Origin: CAZRZN01 sp964604565
Lineage (GTDB): Bacteria; Pseudomonadota; Alphaproteobacteria; Rhodobacterales; Rhodobacteraceae
Reading direction: 5' to 3'
Assembly (NCBI GenBank): GCA_964604565.1
Contig: CAZRZN010000004.1
Coordinates: 1 to 53,436, forward strand
Length of the DNA stretch: 53,436 nt
The notes under the pieces were generated by a model. The model did no database searches. It was given only the letters and a program-made list of their open reading frames with translations, and was not told the origin of the DNA. The first letter of the stretch is position 1; the number at the start of each line of letters is the position of its first letter. Of this stretch, positions 41,644 through 49,875 are shown piece by piece. The translations under genes were made by a program, and so were the position numbers.

Positions 41644-42512
41644 TCCGGCAGCGGGGCCAGCGTGTCGGAACGGATCATGGATCCCGACCCGTGTTCGGTG
41701 AACAATTCGAGCAGGCAGGCATTCGGCACGCGGCCGTCAATGATCACCACGGCGCGAACGCCGTCCCGGATTGCCTTGAGCGCAGTTTCCGTCTTGGGAA
41801 TCATGCCACCCGCGATGATCCCCTCGTTGGTCAGCCTGCGGACGTCGTCCGGAGTCAGGGCGGTCATCACCGACCCATCCGGCCCTTTGACACCCTGCAC
41901 ATCCGTCAGAAGCAGCAGGCGGTCGGCCTTGAGCGCGCCAGCGATGGCACCGGCTGCCGTGTCACCGTTGACGTTGAACGTGTCGGTCGGCCCACGTCCG
42001 GCACCGATCGGCGCGACAACAGGCACGATCCCCGCATCGAACAAGTCGCGCAGGACCTGCACATTCATCTCAACCGGGCGACCGACAAAGCCCAGTTCAG
42101 GATCGTCCGGCTCGCACACCATCAGGCTGTCATCCTTGCCGGAGAGACCCACCGCACGTCCTCCCTGGCTCATGATGGCTTGCACGATGCGTTTGTTGAC
42201 GCGCCCCGCAAGCACCATCTCGACCACTTCGATGATGCGCTCATCGGTCACGCGCTTGCCTCGGACAAAGTTGCTCTCGATGCCGAGCCGTCCCAGCAGA
42301 TCGTTGATCATTGGCCCGCCACCATGCACGATCACCGGGTTGAGGCCGACTTGACGCATCAACACGATGTCACGGGCAAAGGCGGCCATGGCATCGTCAT
42401 CGCCCATCGCGTTGCCGCCGAATTTCACCACGACGACGGCGCCTGTGTAGCGTTGCAGATATGGCAGGGCCTCGGAGAGGGTCCGGGCGGTGGCAATCCA
42501 GTCTCTATTCAT
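41640..42512 (-). CDS. argB: Acetylglutamate kinase
   Basis: A 290-residue amino-acid kinase that phosphorylates N-acetylglutamate in arginine synthesis. VVVKFGGNAMGDD (phosphate-binding), VIVHGGGPMIN (substrate), LLLTDVQGV and GGMIPKTETA are all present. The ATG at 42512 (MNRDWIATARTLSEALP) fits the family start; five codons upstream another ATG at 42527 is possible. The 3' end overlaps the ferredoxin-like gene. Sensitivity to arginine feedback would be expected for this long-form enzyme with its helical N-terminus, but is not shown here. Confidence 0.96.
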   Translation of the reverse strand: MNRDWIATARTLSEALPYLQRYTGAVVVVKFGGNAMGDDDAMAAFARDIVLMRQVGLNPVIVHGGGPMINDLLGRLGIESNFVRGKRVTDERIIEVVEMVLAGRVNKRIVQAIMSQGGRAVGLSGKDDSLMVCEPDDPELGFVGRPVEMNVQVLRDLFDAGIVPVVAPIGAGRGPTDTFNVNGDTAAGAIAGALKADRLLLLTDVQGVKGPDGSVMTALTPDDVRRLTNEGIIAGGMIPKTETALKAIRDGVRAVVIIDGRVPNACLLELFTEHGSGSMIRSDTLAPLPE

Positions 42513-42523
42513 TTTCTGCGGTC

Positions 42524-42709
42524 TCATCTCGGTCTTCCAGGCTCGGCTCGCCGGACAATGCCCCGAGCGGGCAGGAATTGCCAGCGTCCGCCCGTGCAAA
42601 ATACCCCTGCGATGACCCGCAGCCTGTCGTTGCCGACGTGTTCTGGCTGGGTCCGGATCAAAGGGCCAATGCCACACGCCCGGCTCCCAGGGACCAGGAT
42701 GACCACCAA
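42524..42709 (-). CDS. Possible 61-residue protein, unknown function
   Basis: In the 260-bp interval between engB and argB a minus-strand frame opens with ATG at 42709 and ends with a stop overlapping the alternative argB ATG (ATGA at 42524-42527). The product (MVVILVPGSRACGIGPLIRT, then TGGRWQFLPARGIVRR) is better balanced in amino acids than the competing frame, which is Arg/His-rich. No ribosome-binding site and no family are recognised, so the evidence is thin. Confidence 0.22.
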   Translation of the reverse strand: MVVILVPGSRACGIGPLIRTQPEHVGNDRLRVIAGVFCTGGRWQFLPARGIVRRAEPGRPR

Positions 42710-42772
42710 GCGACGTGGCCGGCCGATCAGGCGCCCCGAAAGATTAGGTGTCAGGCGTGCGTCGTGACGCTG

Positions 42773-43423
42773 TCAGGTTAGACTGGCGATGATAGAGCGA
42801 AGAGTGGCGATCCCATCACCCTTTTCGCTGCTGGTCACGACGATTTCGGGGAAAGCCGCGGGATGTTTCGACAGCCGTTCACGAACCTGCGCCAAAACAG
42901 TCTCCTGATCCTTTGCCTTGACCTTGTCCGCCTTGGTCAGAACCAGTTGAAATGTCACGGCCGAACGGTCGAGAAGGGTCAGGATCTCATCATCGACAGG
43001 TTTGATCCCATGCCGGAAATCCACCAGGACAAAGGCCCGCCGCAGGCTGACCCTGCCCGCCAGATAAGTCTTCAGAAGTGCTTGCCAGCGAGCGACCACC
43101 GCAACGGGTGCATTGGCGAATCCATAGCCCGGAAGATCGACCAGGTAACGGTCACTGCCCAGCGTGAAATAGTTGATTTCTTGCGTGCGGCCGGGTGTAT
43201 TGGAGGCGCGCGCGATCCCCTTGCGGCCCGTCAGCGCATTGATCAGGCTGGATTTCCCCACGTTCGACCGCCCGGCAAAGCAGACCTCCGCACGGTCGTC
43301 GGGAGGCAGCCCATCCATGGCGACCACCCCCTTGAGAAAATCGACATCACCAGCAAAAAGCTTGCGCGCGGCCTCACGGGTGTCTTCGTCCGGATCTTCT
43401 GCGATGGGGAAAGGCAACTGCAT
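42773..43423 (-). CDS. engB: Ribosome biogenesis GTPase EngB (YihA)
   Basis: A 216-residue TrmE-Era-like GTPase required for large-subunit maturation. G1 is GRSNVGKSSL (51-60), the G2 threonine lies in SNTPGRTQEINYF, G3 is DLPGYGFA and G4 TKAD. Length and the LLDRSAVTF segment fit. The start overlaps the MOSC stop in TGATG. It belongs to the rpmH-yidC translation/membrane cluster. Confidence 0.97.
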   Translation of the reverse strand: MQLPFPIAEDPDEDTREAARKLFAGDVDFLKGVVAMDGLPPDDRAEVCFAGRSNVGKSSLINALTGRKGIARASNTPGRTQEINYFTLGSDRYLVDLPGYGFANAPVAVVARWQALLKTYLAGRVSLRRAFVLVDFRHGIKPVDDEILTLLDRSAVTFQLVLTKADKVKAKDQETVLAQVRERLSKHPAAFPEIVVTSSEKGDGIATLRSIIASLT

Positions 43424-44166
43424 CAGAGCGTCCTCAGACTGTCGCCAACGGCGATCCGTCCGCCGCGCACCACTTCTGCCCGGACCGAAAAATCCCTGTG
43501 ATTCAGTCCGTCCAGCGTGGCCAGAACGTTTTCGTCGCGGCGTCCGTTGTCGGGATTGTTATGCGTGGCAAGACAACGGTCGGTGCGTTCGCGCGGGATC
43601 AGGACAGCCTCCCCGATCTGCACCTCTCGGTCGATCCAGTCGAATTCCTCCCAGGGTGCGCCGCCGTCGAACCAGAGATTGCCGCGCCAGCGATGGATCG
43701 ACAAGGGCCGACCGTGGCGCTGTTCGACGGCACGATGCGATGACAGGTTGCACAGCGTGATCGACGGAAAATCGCTGTCCGTAAAACCGCGCGTTTCCCC
43801 CCGGATCACCCGGGCCGATGCAGCACGGCCCTTGGGCACAAAGCCACCGGCCCAATCTATCAGTTTGTCGCCCTCGGTATCGGGGTGAAAGGTCAGGTCT
43901 TTCCGGTCGGGATGTGACAGCGTGACTGTCGCGGTTTCCTCATCGAGGGCCGCGCGGATCGCTGCGAGATCCGGCGCCTTGGCCCCTCTCGAGAAATTCT
44001 GACAAGGCACCCAGTGGGTTCCGTCGGCCTGCGATTGGTCGTGCGCCACCGCCCAATGCCGATCCCAGGGCAGCGTCTGCCCCGCGACCAAGGTGACGGC
44101 CGACAGTTCTTCGCGTCCGTGGCTCTTGATCGGAAATCGCCAGATCGCGGACAGACGCAATGTCAT
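43423..44166 (-). CDS. MOSC-domain protein
   Basis: A 247-residue protein with an N-terminal MOSC barrel (MTLRLSAIWRFPIKSHGREEL, in the first 20 residues) and the MOSC core about 95-245. RTDRCLATHNNPDNGRRDENV carries the conserved cysteine. MOSC proteins bind molybdenum cofactor or act on its sulfur, for example mARC-type reductases and YiiM. The ATG at 44166 overlaps the yidC stop. This position between yidC and engB is common in Rhodobacterales. Function here is not proven. Confidence 0.9.
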   Translation of the reverse strand: MTLRLSAIWRFPIKSHGREELSAVTLVAGQTLPWDRHWAVAHDQSQADGTHWVPCQNFSRGAKAPDLAAIRAALDEETATVTLSHPDRKDLTFHPDTEGDKLIDWAGGFVPKGRAASARVIRGETRGFTDSDFPSITLCNLSSHRAVEQRHGRPLSIHRWRGNLWFDGGAPWEEFDWIDREVQIGEAVLIPRERTDRCLATHNNPDNGRRDENVLATLDGLNHRDFSVRAEVVRGGRIAVGDSLRTL

Positions 44167-45989
44167 TTGCTGTCCTGCGTCTTGTCCTTTGCCCGTTTCT
44201 TTGCAGCGGACTTGATGTTGCCAAGGATGTCCGGCGTGTATCCCTGATGTCGCATGATCAGGTACTGCTGGCAGAAGGTGATCACGTTGTTGGAGATCCA
44301 GTAGACCACCAGCCCGCTGGCAAAGCTGCCCAACATGAACATGAAAACCCAAGGCATCCAGGCAAAGATCATCTGCTGTGTCGGATCGGTGGGCGCCGGA
44401 TTCAGCTTTTGCTGGAGCCACATGGACACGCCAAGAAGCAGTGGCAGGATCCCGATGAACACCAGCGCGAGGATGGAGTTTGGATCCGGCGCGGCCCAAG
44501 GCAAGATCCCGAAGAAGTTCCACAGGGAGGTCGGATCAGGCGCGGACAGGTCGTTGAACGGACCGAAGAAATTCGCGTGGCGCAATTCCAGCGTGACGAA
44601 GATCACCTTGTAGAGGCTGAAAAAGATCGGGATCTGCATCAGGATCGGCAGGCAGCCGGCGGCCGGGTTGACCTTTTCCTTCTTGTAGAGACCCATCATC
44701 TCCTTCTGGAGCTTCTCGCGATCATCGCCCGACCGTTCCTTGATCTTCTCCATTTCCGGCTGAAGCTCTTTCATCTTGGCCATCGAAGAATACGACTTGT
44801 ACGCCAAAGGAAACAGGACCGCCTTGATCAGAAGGGTCAAGGCGATGATCGCAACGCCCATGTTTCCGATGTAGAGATTCAGCCAATGCAGCACCGCAAA
44901 GATGGGCTTGGTCAGGAAGAAGAACCAGCCCCAGTCGATGGAGTCCAGAAACCGGTCGATGCCCTGTTTCTGATAGGTCCGGATCGTATCCCATTCCTTG
45001 GCCCCGGCAAACAGCTGGGTCGTCACAGCCTGCGTGCCGCCAGGCTCGAGTTGCATCGTCGGCAGGACAGCCTCTGTCTGGTAGATATCACGCCGCGCAT
45101 CGTATTTGACGACGGATTTGAACGGTGTGTCCGCACCGGGGATCAGCGTGGTCATCCAGTAGTGATCGGTAAATCCAATCCAGCCTGTCTGCTCGACACG
45201 TTCCACGGTGGCTTGTGTGCCCTCTGTTGGAACGACGTCCAGATCCGGAATATTCGTGTATTTGGTCTGCTCGAGGATCCCGTCCGACATCTGAAGCGCG
45301 CCCTCGAAGAGCACGAAGAAATTCTTCAGGTCGGCAGGTTCGCCATGCCGGGCCAGCACACCGTAGGGGGCAAGGGACACGGTTTGCGCGCCGGGGTTTT
45401 CCACCGATTGCGTGACCGTGAACATGAAGTCCTCGTCGATCGCGATCTTTCGCGTGAAAACTAGCCCGGCAGGGCTTTCCCAGCGCAGGGTCACCGGAGA
45501 TCCGACGCTCAGCGCGTCTCCGGAAGCGACACTCCACGGCGTGTTGGCGCCCGGAACATCCTCTAGCCCAAGGCCGGCACCCGGAGCCCAGCCGTAAAGC
45601 GCGTAATATGCATTCTCGCTTCCAACGGGATCGAGCACCTGAACGGTGGGAGATTCCTCGCTCAGTTCGACGTGATAATCCTTCAGGCGGAGGTCGTCTA
45701 TCCGCCCACCGGTCAGGGAGATCGACCCATCCAGCCGCGCCGTGTCAAGCGGAACGCGCGCCGCCTCTGAAGTGGCGGTCGTGGTCGCCGTCGTGTCGCC
45801 CGGCGTCGCCGGGGCCGCATCGGGCGCCGAGGCAACATCCCCGACAGCAGCCGGTGAGTCTGTGTCCGTTGCCGCCGGGGCATTCGGATCCTCGACGGGA
45901 TCGGGGGGCGGGAAGAGGAGAAACCAGACAAGTATCACGACCATGCTCAACGCGGTCGCGAGAAGTAGGTTCTTGTTCTGATCGTCCAT
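44163..45989 (-). CDS. yidC: Membrane protein insertase YidC
   Basis: A 608-residue inner-membrane insertase. An N-terminal anchor (MDDQNKNLLLATALSMVVIL), a long Ala/Thr/Asp-rich periplasmic linker (about 28-75), the beta-sandwich P1 domain (about 80-350) and five C-terminal membrane segments (about 355-575) including the NPAAGCLPILMQIPIFFSLYK core block with conserved charged groove. The ATG at 45989 is preferred over the GTG four codons upstream. YidC inserts F0 subunit c, encoded at 5184 in this window. It lies 181 bases downstream of the EAL gene. Confidence 0.97.
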   Translation of the reverse strand: MDDQNKNLLLATALSMVVILVWFLLFPPPDPVEDPNAPAATDTDSPAAVGDVASAPDAAPATPGDTTATTTATSEAARVPLDTARLDGSISLTGGRIDDLRLKDYHVELSEESPTVQVLDPVGSENAYYALYGWAPGAGLGLEDVPGANTPWSVASGDALSVGSPVTLRWESPAGLVFTRKIAIDEDFMFTVTQSVENPGAQTVSLAPYGVLARHGEPADLKNFFVLFEGALQMSDGILEQTKYTNIPDLDVVPTEGTQATVERVEQTGWIGFTDHYWMTTLIPGADTPFKSVVKYDARRDIYQTEAVLPTMQLEPGGTQAVTTQLFAGAKEWDTIRTYQKQGIDRFLDSIDWGWFFFLTKPIFAVLHWLNLYIGNMGVAIIALTLLIKAVLFPLAYKSYSSMAKMKELQPEMEKIKERSGDDREKLQKEMMGLYKKEKVNPAAGCLPILMQIPIFFSLYKVIFVTLELRHANFFGPFNDLSAPDPTSLWNFFGILPWAAPDPNSILALVFIGILPLLLGVSMWLQQKLNPAPTDPTQQMIFAWMPWVFMFMLGSFASGLVVYWISNNVITFCQQYLIMRHQGYTPDILGNIKSAAKKRAKDKTQDSK

Positions 45990-46170
45990 GAGGGCGGTCA
46001 CCTTTCCCGTTCAAAGTCACCGCTGGGTTCAAACGCCATGCGCTGCAAAGGTCAAGCGGAATCCCGGCTTCAGGGACGCTGTGGCGCAGGCCTGCCGATG
46101 CGACAACGGCGGTTTTTCCGTGGCCGGGAACTTCGCGGCAGCTCGGGATGGCGACGCTAGGCGCGCAATG

Positions 46171-47718
46171 TCAGCCTGAGCTTCGGCCCAAGCGGTGCGC
46201 GTCGGCGATCCGTTCAGTATGCTCGTGCGCCCATTCGATTATCCGGTCCGCCGGCATCGGACGTGCGATGCCGAAGCCCTGAACATGGTCGCAGCCCAGT
46301 TGTGACAACAGCGCATGTTCTCCGACACTCTCGACTCCTTCGGCCAGCGTTTCCAGGCCAAGGCGATCGGCCATGCCCAATACCGCCGCAAGCATGCGAT
46401 GTTGTTCCTCGTCCCGGTCGACCCGGGTGACGAAACTGCGGTCGATCTTCAACCGATGGACCTTGAAGCGTCGCAACGAGGTGATCGAGGCATGGCCGGT
46501 GCCAAAGTCGTCAAGATCTATGTGGCAGCCCAGCTTGCCGAGTTCGACAATGTTGCGCGCAACGATACCCTCCGGGGTGCTGGCAATGACGGTTTCCAGC
46601 ACTTCGATGCCCAGCCGTTCCGCTGTCAGGCCAAAACGGTCCAGTTCCCACTGGATCCGTTCGACGAGCCGGGGATCCCGCAACTCGGGATCAGAGAAGT
46701 TCACGCTGACCCTGGGAATGTCGAGACCGGCCTGGTCCCAGCTTCGCAAGGCCGTCAGGGAATGCTGCAGGATAACCTCGCTCAAGTGGTCCATGCGCCC
46801 CGCGTCCGCGAGGACCCTCAGAAACTGTGCAGGGGCGACGATCCCCCGTTCGGGGTGAATCCAGCGGGCCAAGGCCTCTACACCCGTGATCGCACCGGTG
46901 GATGTGCAGACCTGCGGCTGGAACCATGGCTGAATCTGACCGTTGGTGAGGGCGCGCTCGATCTCGTCCTTGAGGGTTCTTTGCTCGATATGCGCGATCC
47001 GCATGTTCTCGGACCACGCGCGAATTGCAGAGGGCCCATTGATCTCCGCCTCGGCAAGGGCGACCTCTGCAGCTTCCAGGAATTGCTTGCCCGTCGCGTC
47101 GGCCTTGAGCCGCGGACTGCCACAAAAGCCGATCGATGCGGAAAGATACCGCAGCGACTGCTCCAGCGGGGCAGGTTCCTCCACCGCGGATTGCAGGCGA
47201 CCGGCGACCTGCAGGAGCGCTTCGAGGTCAAGCCTTACCGAGGGGCCAAGAAGAACCAGAAAGCGGTTGTCGCTCACTCTTATCGCCAGATCGTCGCGGC
47301 GCAGCATGCCGCGCAAGCGCCGTAGCGACAGATCGCGCAGCGAATCCATTGTGGCCTTATCCGGATGTCGGCTGGCCTCGCCAAGACCATCGAGTTCCAC
47401 GAGGATACAGGCGGTGGCAAGGTTCGCCGTGCGGGCATTGTCCAGCGCGTCCTGTGCCATGCGCGCCGCAACACTGGTGCTGACGATGTCGGATCGGTCC
47501 GACTGTTGGGTGTCGGTCTCCTGCTGGTCGCCCGGCAAGCCCACAAGAAGGAACAACGCGGGTGTGCCAAGCGCCACGGCCAGCAAAAGTGGCTCCCCGC
47601 CAAGCCAGAACGCCGCAAGCGCCCCCGCCGGGAGAAAGGCAAGCGCCTGAGGTCCCAGAAGGCTTCGTCGCACATCCTTGCGAAATTTACCGAAAAACGC
47701 GCGAAGTGACTCCTGCAT
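46171..47718 (-). CDS. c-di-GMP phosphodiesterase with degenerate GGDEF and intact EAL domain
   Basis: The 515-residue protein has two membrane segments near residues 22-62, a GGDEF-like domain (about 98-235) and an EAL domain (about 245-500). In place of GGDEF it has SDNRF (149-153), so cyclase activity is unlikely. The EAL side keeps E281-A-L, N340, E375, D403-D404 (DDFGTG), K424, E460 (AEGVES) and Q480, all the metal and catalytic positions. It should therefore hydrolyse c-di-GMP. GGAAAGGA precedes the ATG by six or seven bases. It is lodged between ttcA and yidC in a translation/membrane operon, an unusual neighbour. Confidence 0.92.
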   Translation of the reverse strand: MQESLRAFFGKFRKDVRRSLLGPQALAFLPAGALAAFWLGGEPLLLAVALGTPALFLLVGLPGDQQETDTQQSDRSDIVSTSVAARMAQDALDNARTANLATACILVELDGLGEASRHPDKATMDSLRDLSLRRLRGMLRRDDLAIRVSDNRFLVLLGPSVRLDLEALLQVAGRLQSAVEEPAPLEQSLRYLSASIGFCGSPRLKADATGKQFLEAAEVALAEAEINGPSAIRAWSENMRIAHIEQRTLKDEIERALTNGQIQPWFQPQVCTSTGAITGVEALARWIHPERGIVAPAQFLRVLADAGRMDHLSEVILQHSLTALRSWDQAGLDIPRVSVNFSDPELRDPRLVERIQWELDRFGLTAERLGIEVLETVIASTPEGIVARNIVELGKLGCHIDLDDFGTGHASITSLRRFKVHRLKIDRSFVTRVDRDEEQHRMLAAVLGMADRLGLETLAEGVESVGEHALLSQLGCDHVQGFGIARPMPADRIIEWAHEHTERIADAHRLGRSSG

Positions 47719-47774
47719 TCGGGTTCCTTTCCCCTCTACAGGCAGGACCCTAGGGCACGCAGGTAACCCGGACC

Positions 47775-48689
47775 TTAACGCGCGTCGTCCTTTTGCAAGG
47801 TTTCGGACATTTCTGTGGCGCGCATGAGGCCGGCAAAGTCGAAAAGCTTGGGATCCAGCATGTGTGATGGCCGGATATTCATCAATGCGCGGAACATGAT
47901 CTGGCGCCGGCCGGGGGAGTTCTTCTCCCAGCCGTCAAGAATTTGCTTAACCTGCTGGCGCTGCAATCCGTCTTGCGATCCGCAGAGATCGCAGGGGATG
48001 ATCGGGTAGGCCATCGCCCGCGCGAACCGCTCGCAGTCGGACTCGGCGACATGGGCAAGCGGACGGTATAAGAACAGGTCCCCCTCTTCATTCACCAGCT
48101 TCGGCGGCATCGTGGCCATCCGCCCGCCGTGGAAAAGGTTCATGAAAAAAGTCTCGAGAATATCGTCACGATGATGGCCCAGTACAACGGCGGAACAGCC
48201 TTCTTCGCGCGCGACACGGTATAGATGCCCACGCCGCAGACGCGAACAGAGCGAACAGAAGGTCCGCCCTTGCGGAATCTTGTCAACCACCACCGAATAG
48301 GTGTCCTGATACTCTATACGGTGCGGCACCTGCATCTTTTCCAGGAATGCGGGCAGCACGGTTGCCGGAAACCCCGGTTGCCCCTGGTCCAGGTTGCAAG
48401 CCAACAGATCCACCGGCAACAGGCCGCGCCACTTCAACTCGTGAAGGATGGCAAGCAGGGTGTAGCTGTCCTTGCCGCCAGAGAGGCAGACCAGCCACTT
48501 TGCCCCCTCTTCGACCATGCCGTAGTGTTCCACAGCCTCGCGCACATTCTGCACGATCCGCTTGCGGAGCTTCTTGAACTCGGTGGTTTTCGGGGCACCG
48601 TTGAACAGGGGATGAATGTCGTCGGTTTCGTCCAGCATGGCTTTGGCCTTAGGGTAGGTGGTGGCGTCGAGCAATAGCGTTTGGTCCAT
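47775..48689 (-). CDS. ttcA: tRNA 2-thiocytidine synthetase TtcA
   Basis: A 304-residue PP-loop enzyme that thiolates C32 of certain tRNAs with ATP and an iron-sulfur cluster. PP-loop SGGKDS lies at 70-75, and the cysteine pairs C145xxC148 (FCSLCSR) and C233xxC236 (PCDLCGSQ) are present. The C-terminal IRPSHMLDPKLFDF segment is typical. It lies 18 bases after yidD and is followed by the EAL gene. Confidence 0.96.
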   Translation of the reverse strand: MDQTLLLDATTYPKAKAMLDETDDIHPLFNGAPKTTEFKKLRKRIVQNVREAVEHYGMVEEGAKWLVCLSGGKDSYTLLAILHELKWRGLLPVDLLACNLDQGQPGFPATVLPAFLEKMQVPHRIEYQDTYSVVVDKIPQGRTFCSLCSRLRRGHLYRVAREEGCSAVVLGHHRDDILETFFMNLFHGGRMATMPPKLVNEEGDLFLYRPLAHVAESDCERFARAMAYPIIPCDLCGSQDGLQRQQVKQILDGWEKNSPGRRQIMFRALMNIRPSHMLDPKLFDFAGLMRATEMSETLQKDDAR

Positions 48690-48706
48690 CGCGACCCCTG
48701 CTGGCT

Positions 48707-48928
48707 TCAGTCCGGGACATTGTCGATGCCCGATCCTCCCCAGGGATGACAGCGGGCGATACGCCGCAACATCAACCAGCCACCTTTGAGCGCGCCATGT
48801 TTCTCCAGCGCCTCAAGCGCATATGCAGAGCAGGTCGGGTGATAGCGGCACCCGTGGCCCACCCACGGGCTGAGGACCAAGCGATAGGCGCGAACGGGCA
48901 GGGCGACAACGCGAGCGAACGGCGTCAT
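48707..48928 (-). CDS. yidD: Membrane protein insertion efficiency factor YidD
   Basis: A 73-residue YidD protein; it has an amphipathic N-terminus and the diagnostic RLVLSPWVGHGCRYHPTCSAYALEAL in two parts (residues 15-41), and ends RCHPWGGSGIDNVPD. It assists YidC and links RNase P and YidC genes in many genomes. The ATG at 48928 overlaps the rnpA stop by four bases. Confidence 0.95.
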   Translation of the reverse strand: MTPFARVVALPVRAYRLVLSPWVGHGCRYHPTCSAYALEALEKHGALKGGWLMLRRIARCHPWGGSGIDNVPD

Positions 48929-49332
48929 TTCCGGCCACCCGAAGTTTTGACACCGTGCAATTTGCTTAAGGCCCCATGCAAGTCGGTCCGCAAAGCCTCG
49001 AAATTGCGCCAAGCCGTGTGTTCAGCACGACCGATGAGAACATAGTCCCAGCCGTCCTGTCCCAGGACGGGCAGTGCAAGGCGGGCAATCTCCCGCAGAC
49101 GCCGCTTTGCACGGTTCCGCGCGACCGCGTTTCCCACCTTCTTTGAACAGGTAAATCCGACCCGAATGCCATGCGCCTCGCCGGGCTTGCGCTGACGTGC
49201 CTGCAAAAGGAAGCCTTCGCAAGGCACGCGGCGCGCGCGGGCCGCCTTGAGAAAATCGGCACGCTTTTGCAAGACAGACACCGAAGAAAGAGCCGCCGCG
49301 GGTCTATCCGGGGCGGCTGTCTCCTTGTGCAT
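48925..49332 (-). CDS. rnpA: Ribonuclease P protein component
   Basis: A 135-residue protein that binds the RNase P RNA and helps it trim tRNA 5' leaders. FTCSKKVGNAVARNRAKRRLRE carries the RNR motif (split over residues 60-82). The ATG at 49332 is chosen because GGAGG lies 6 bases upstream; the frame stays open further left to 49788 but that extension is non-coding and overlaps rpmH. A 30-residue Ala/Ser/Pro-rich N-terminus precedes the core. Confidence 0.95.
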   Translation of the reverse strand: MHKETAAPDRPAAALSSVSVLQKRADFLKAARARRVPCEGFLLQARQRKPGEAHGIRVGFTCSKKVGNAVARNRAKRRLREIARLALPVLGQDGWDYVLIGRAEHTAWRNFEALRTDLHGALSKLHGVKTSGGRK

Positions 49333-49361
49333 CTTTGCCTCCGCAAATTGCGGTGTCGGGC

Positions 49362-49496
49362 TCAGGCGCTCAGATTCTTGCGGCCGCGCAACCGGCGGGC
49401 GTTCAGAATCTTGCGTCCGGCTTTGGTTGCCATACGGGCACGGAACCCATGGCGACGCTTGCGGACAAGGTTGGAAGGTTGAAAAGTGCGTTTCAT
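49362..49496 (-). CDS. rpmH: Ribosomal protein bL34
   Basis: A 44-residue, strongly basic protein: MKRTFQPSNLVRKRRHGFRA followed by RMATKAGRKILNARRLRGRK, an almost invariant bL34 sequence. It is the first gene of the rpmH-rnpA-yidD-ttcA run, with rnpA 29 bases downstream. A consensus-like promoter lies about 60 bases upstream. Confidence 0.98.
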   Translation of the reverse strand: MKRTFQPSNLVRKRRHGFRARMATKAGRKILNARRLRGRKNLSA

Positions 49497-49554
49497 CGCG
49501 GCTACTCCGGTCATTGGCCACGAGCGACTCGTAACCAGGGAATTCGAAGCCCTG

Positions 49555-49583
49555 CCTATAGGGGTGGGGCGTTGACATGTCAA
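49555..49583 (-). promoter_or_regulatory. rpmH: Promoter of the rpmH-rnpA operon
   Basis: On the minus strand TTGACA, a 17-base spacer and TATAGG lie 59 bases before the rpmH ATG. The -35 is a perfect consensus match and also forms the left half of the palindrome TTGACATGTCAA. This is the best sigma-70 promoter in the window. The rest of 49497-49875 holds no gene. Confidence 0.75.
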
Positions 49584-49875
49584 ACGCTCCTCTCGAAAAA
49601 CCTCGCCCGGCTGCGCCTCGCGCGTCAAAGCGGTATCTTTCGCAGGTGCAAGGACTGTCGTCCTGACCTGCGTGTGCGGTGCCGAACCGAAAGCGAACGG
49701 GCCGGACTGCAACAAACCCGCCTTGGGCTGCTGCCTGAAATGTTTCAGTCTGCCCTTTGGGACACAAAATTCTCACGCTTGGCCACACCTTGGATCAAGC
49801 ACGCGTGACATGGCTGTTGTCGGGACAGCAGGCCCTTCATGTTTCGTGCAACGTGATCCTCCAAAGGCGCTAGAC

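Noticed and set aside
44160..45464. 434-codon plus-strand frame opposite yidC
   Set aside because: yidC is unmistakable on the minus strand; the plus frame is a shadow rich in His, Arg and Asp.
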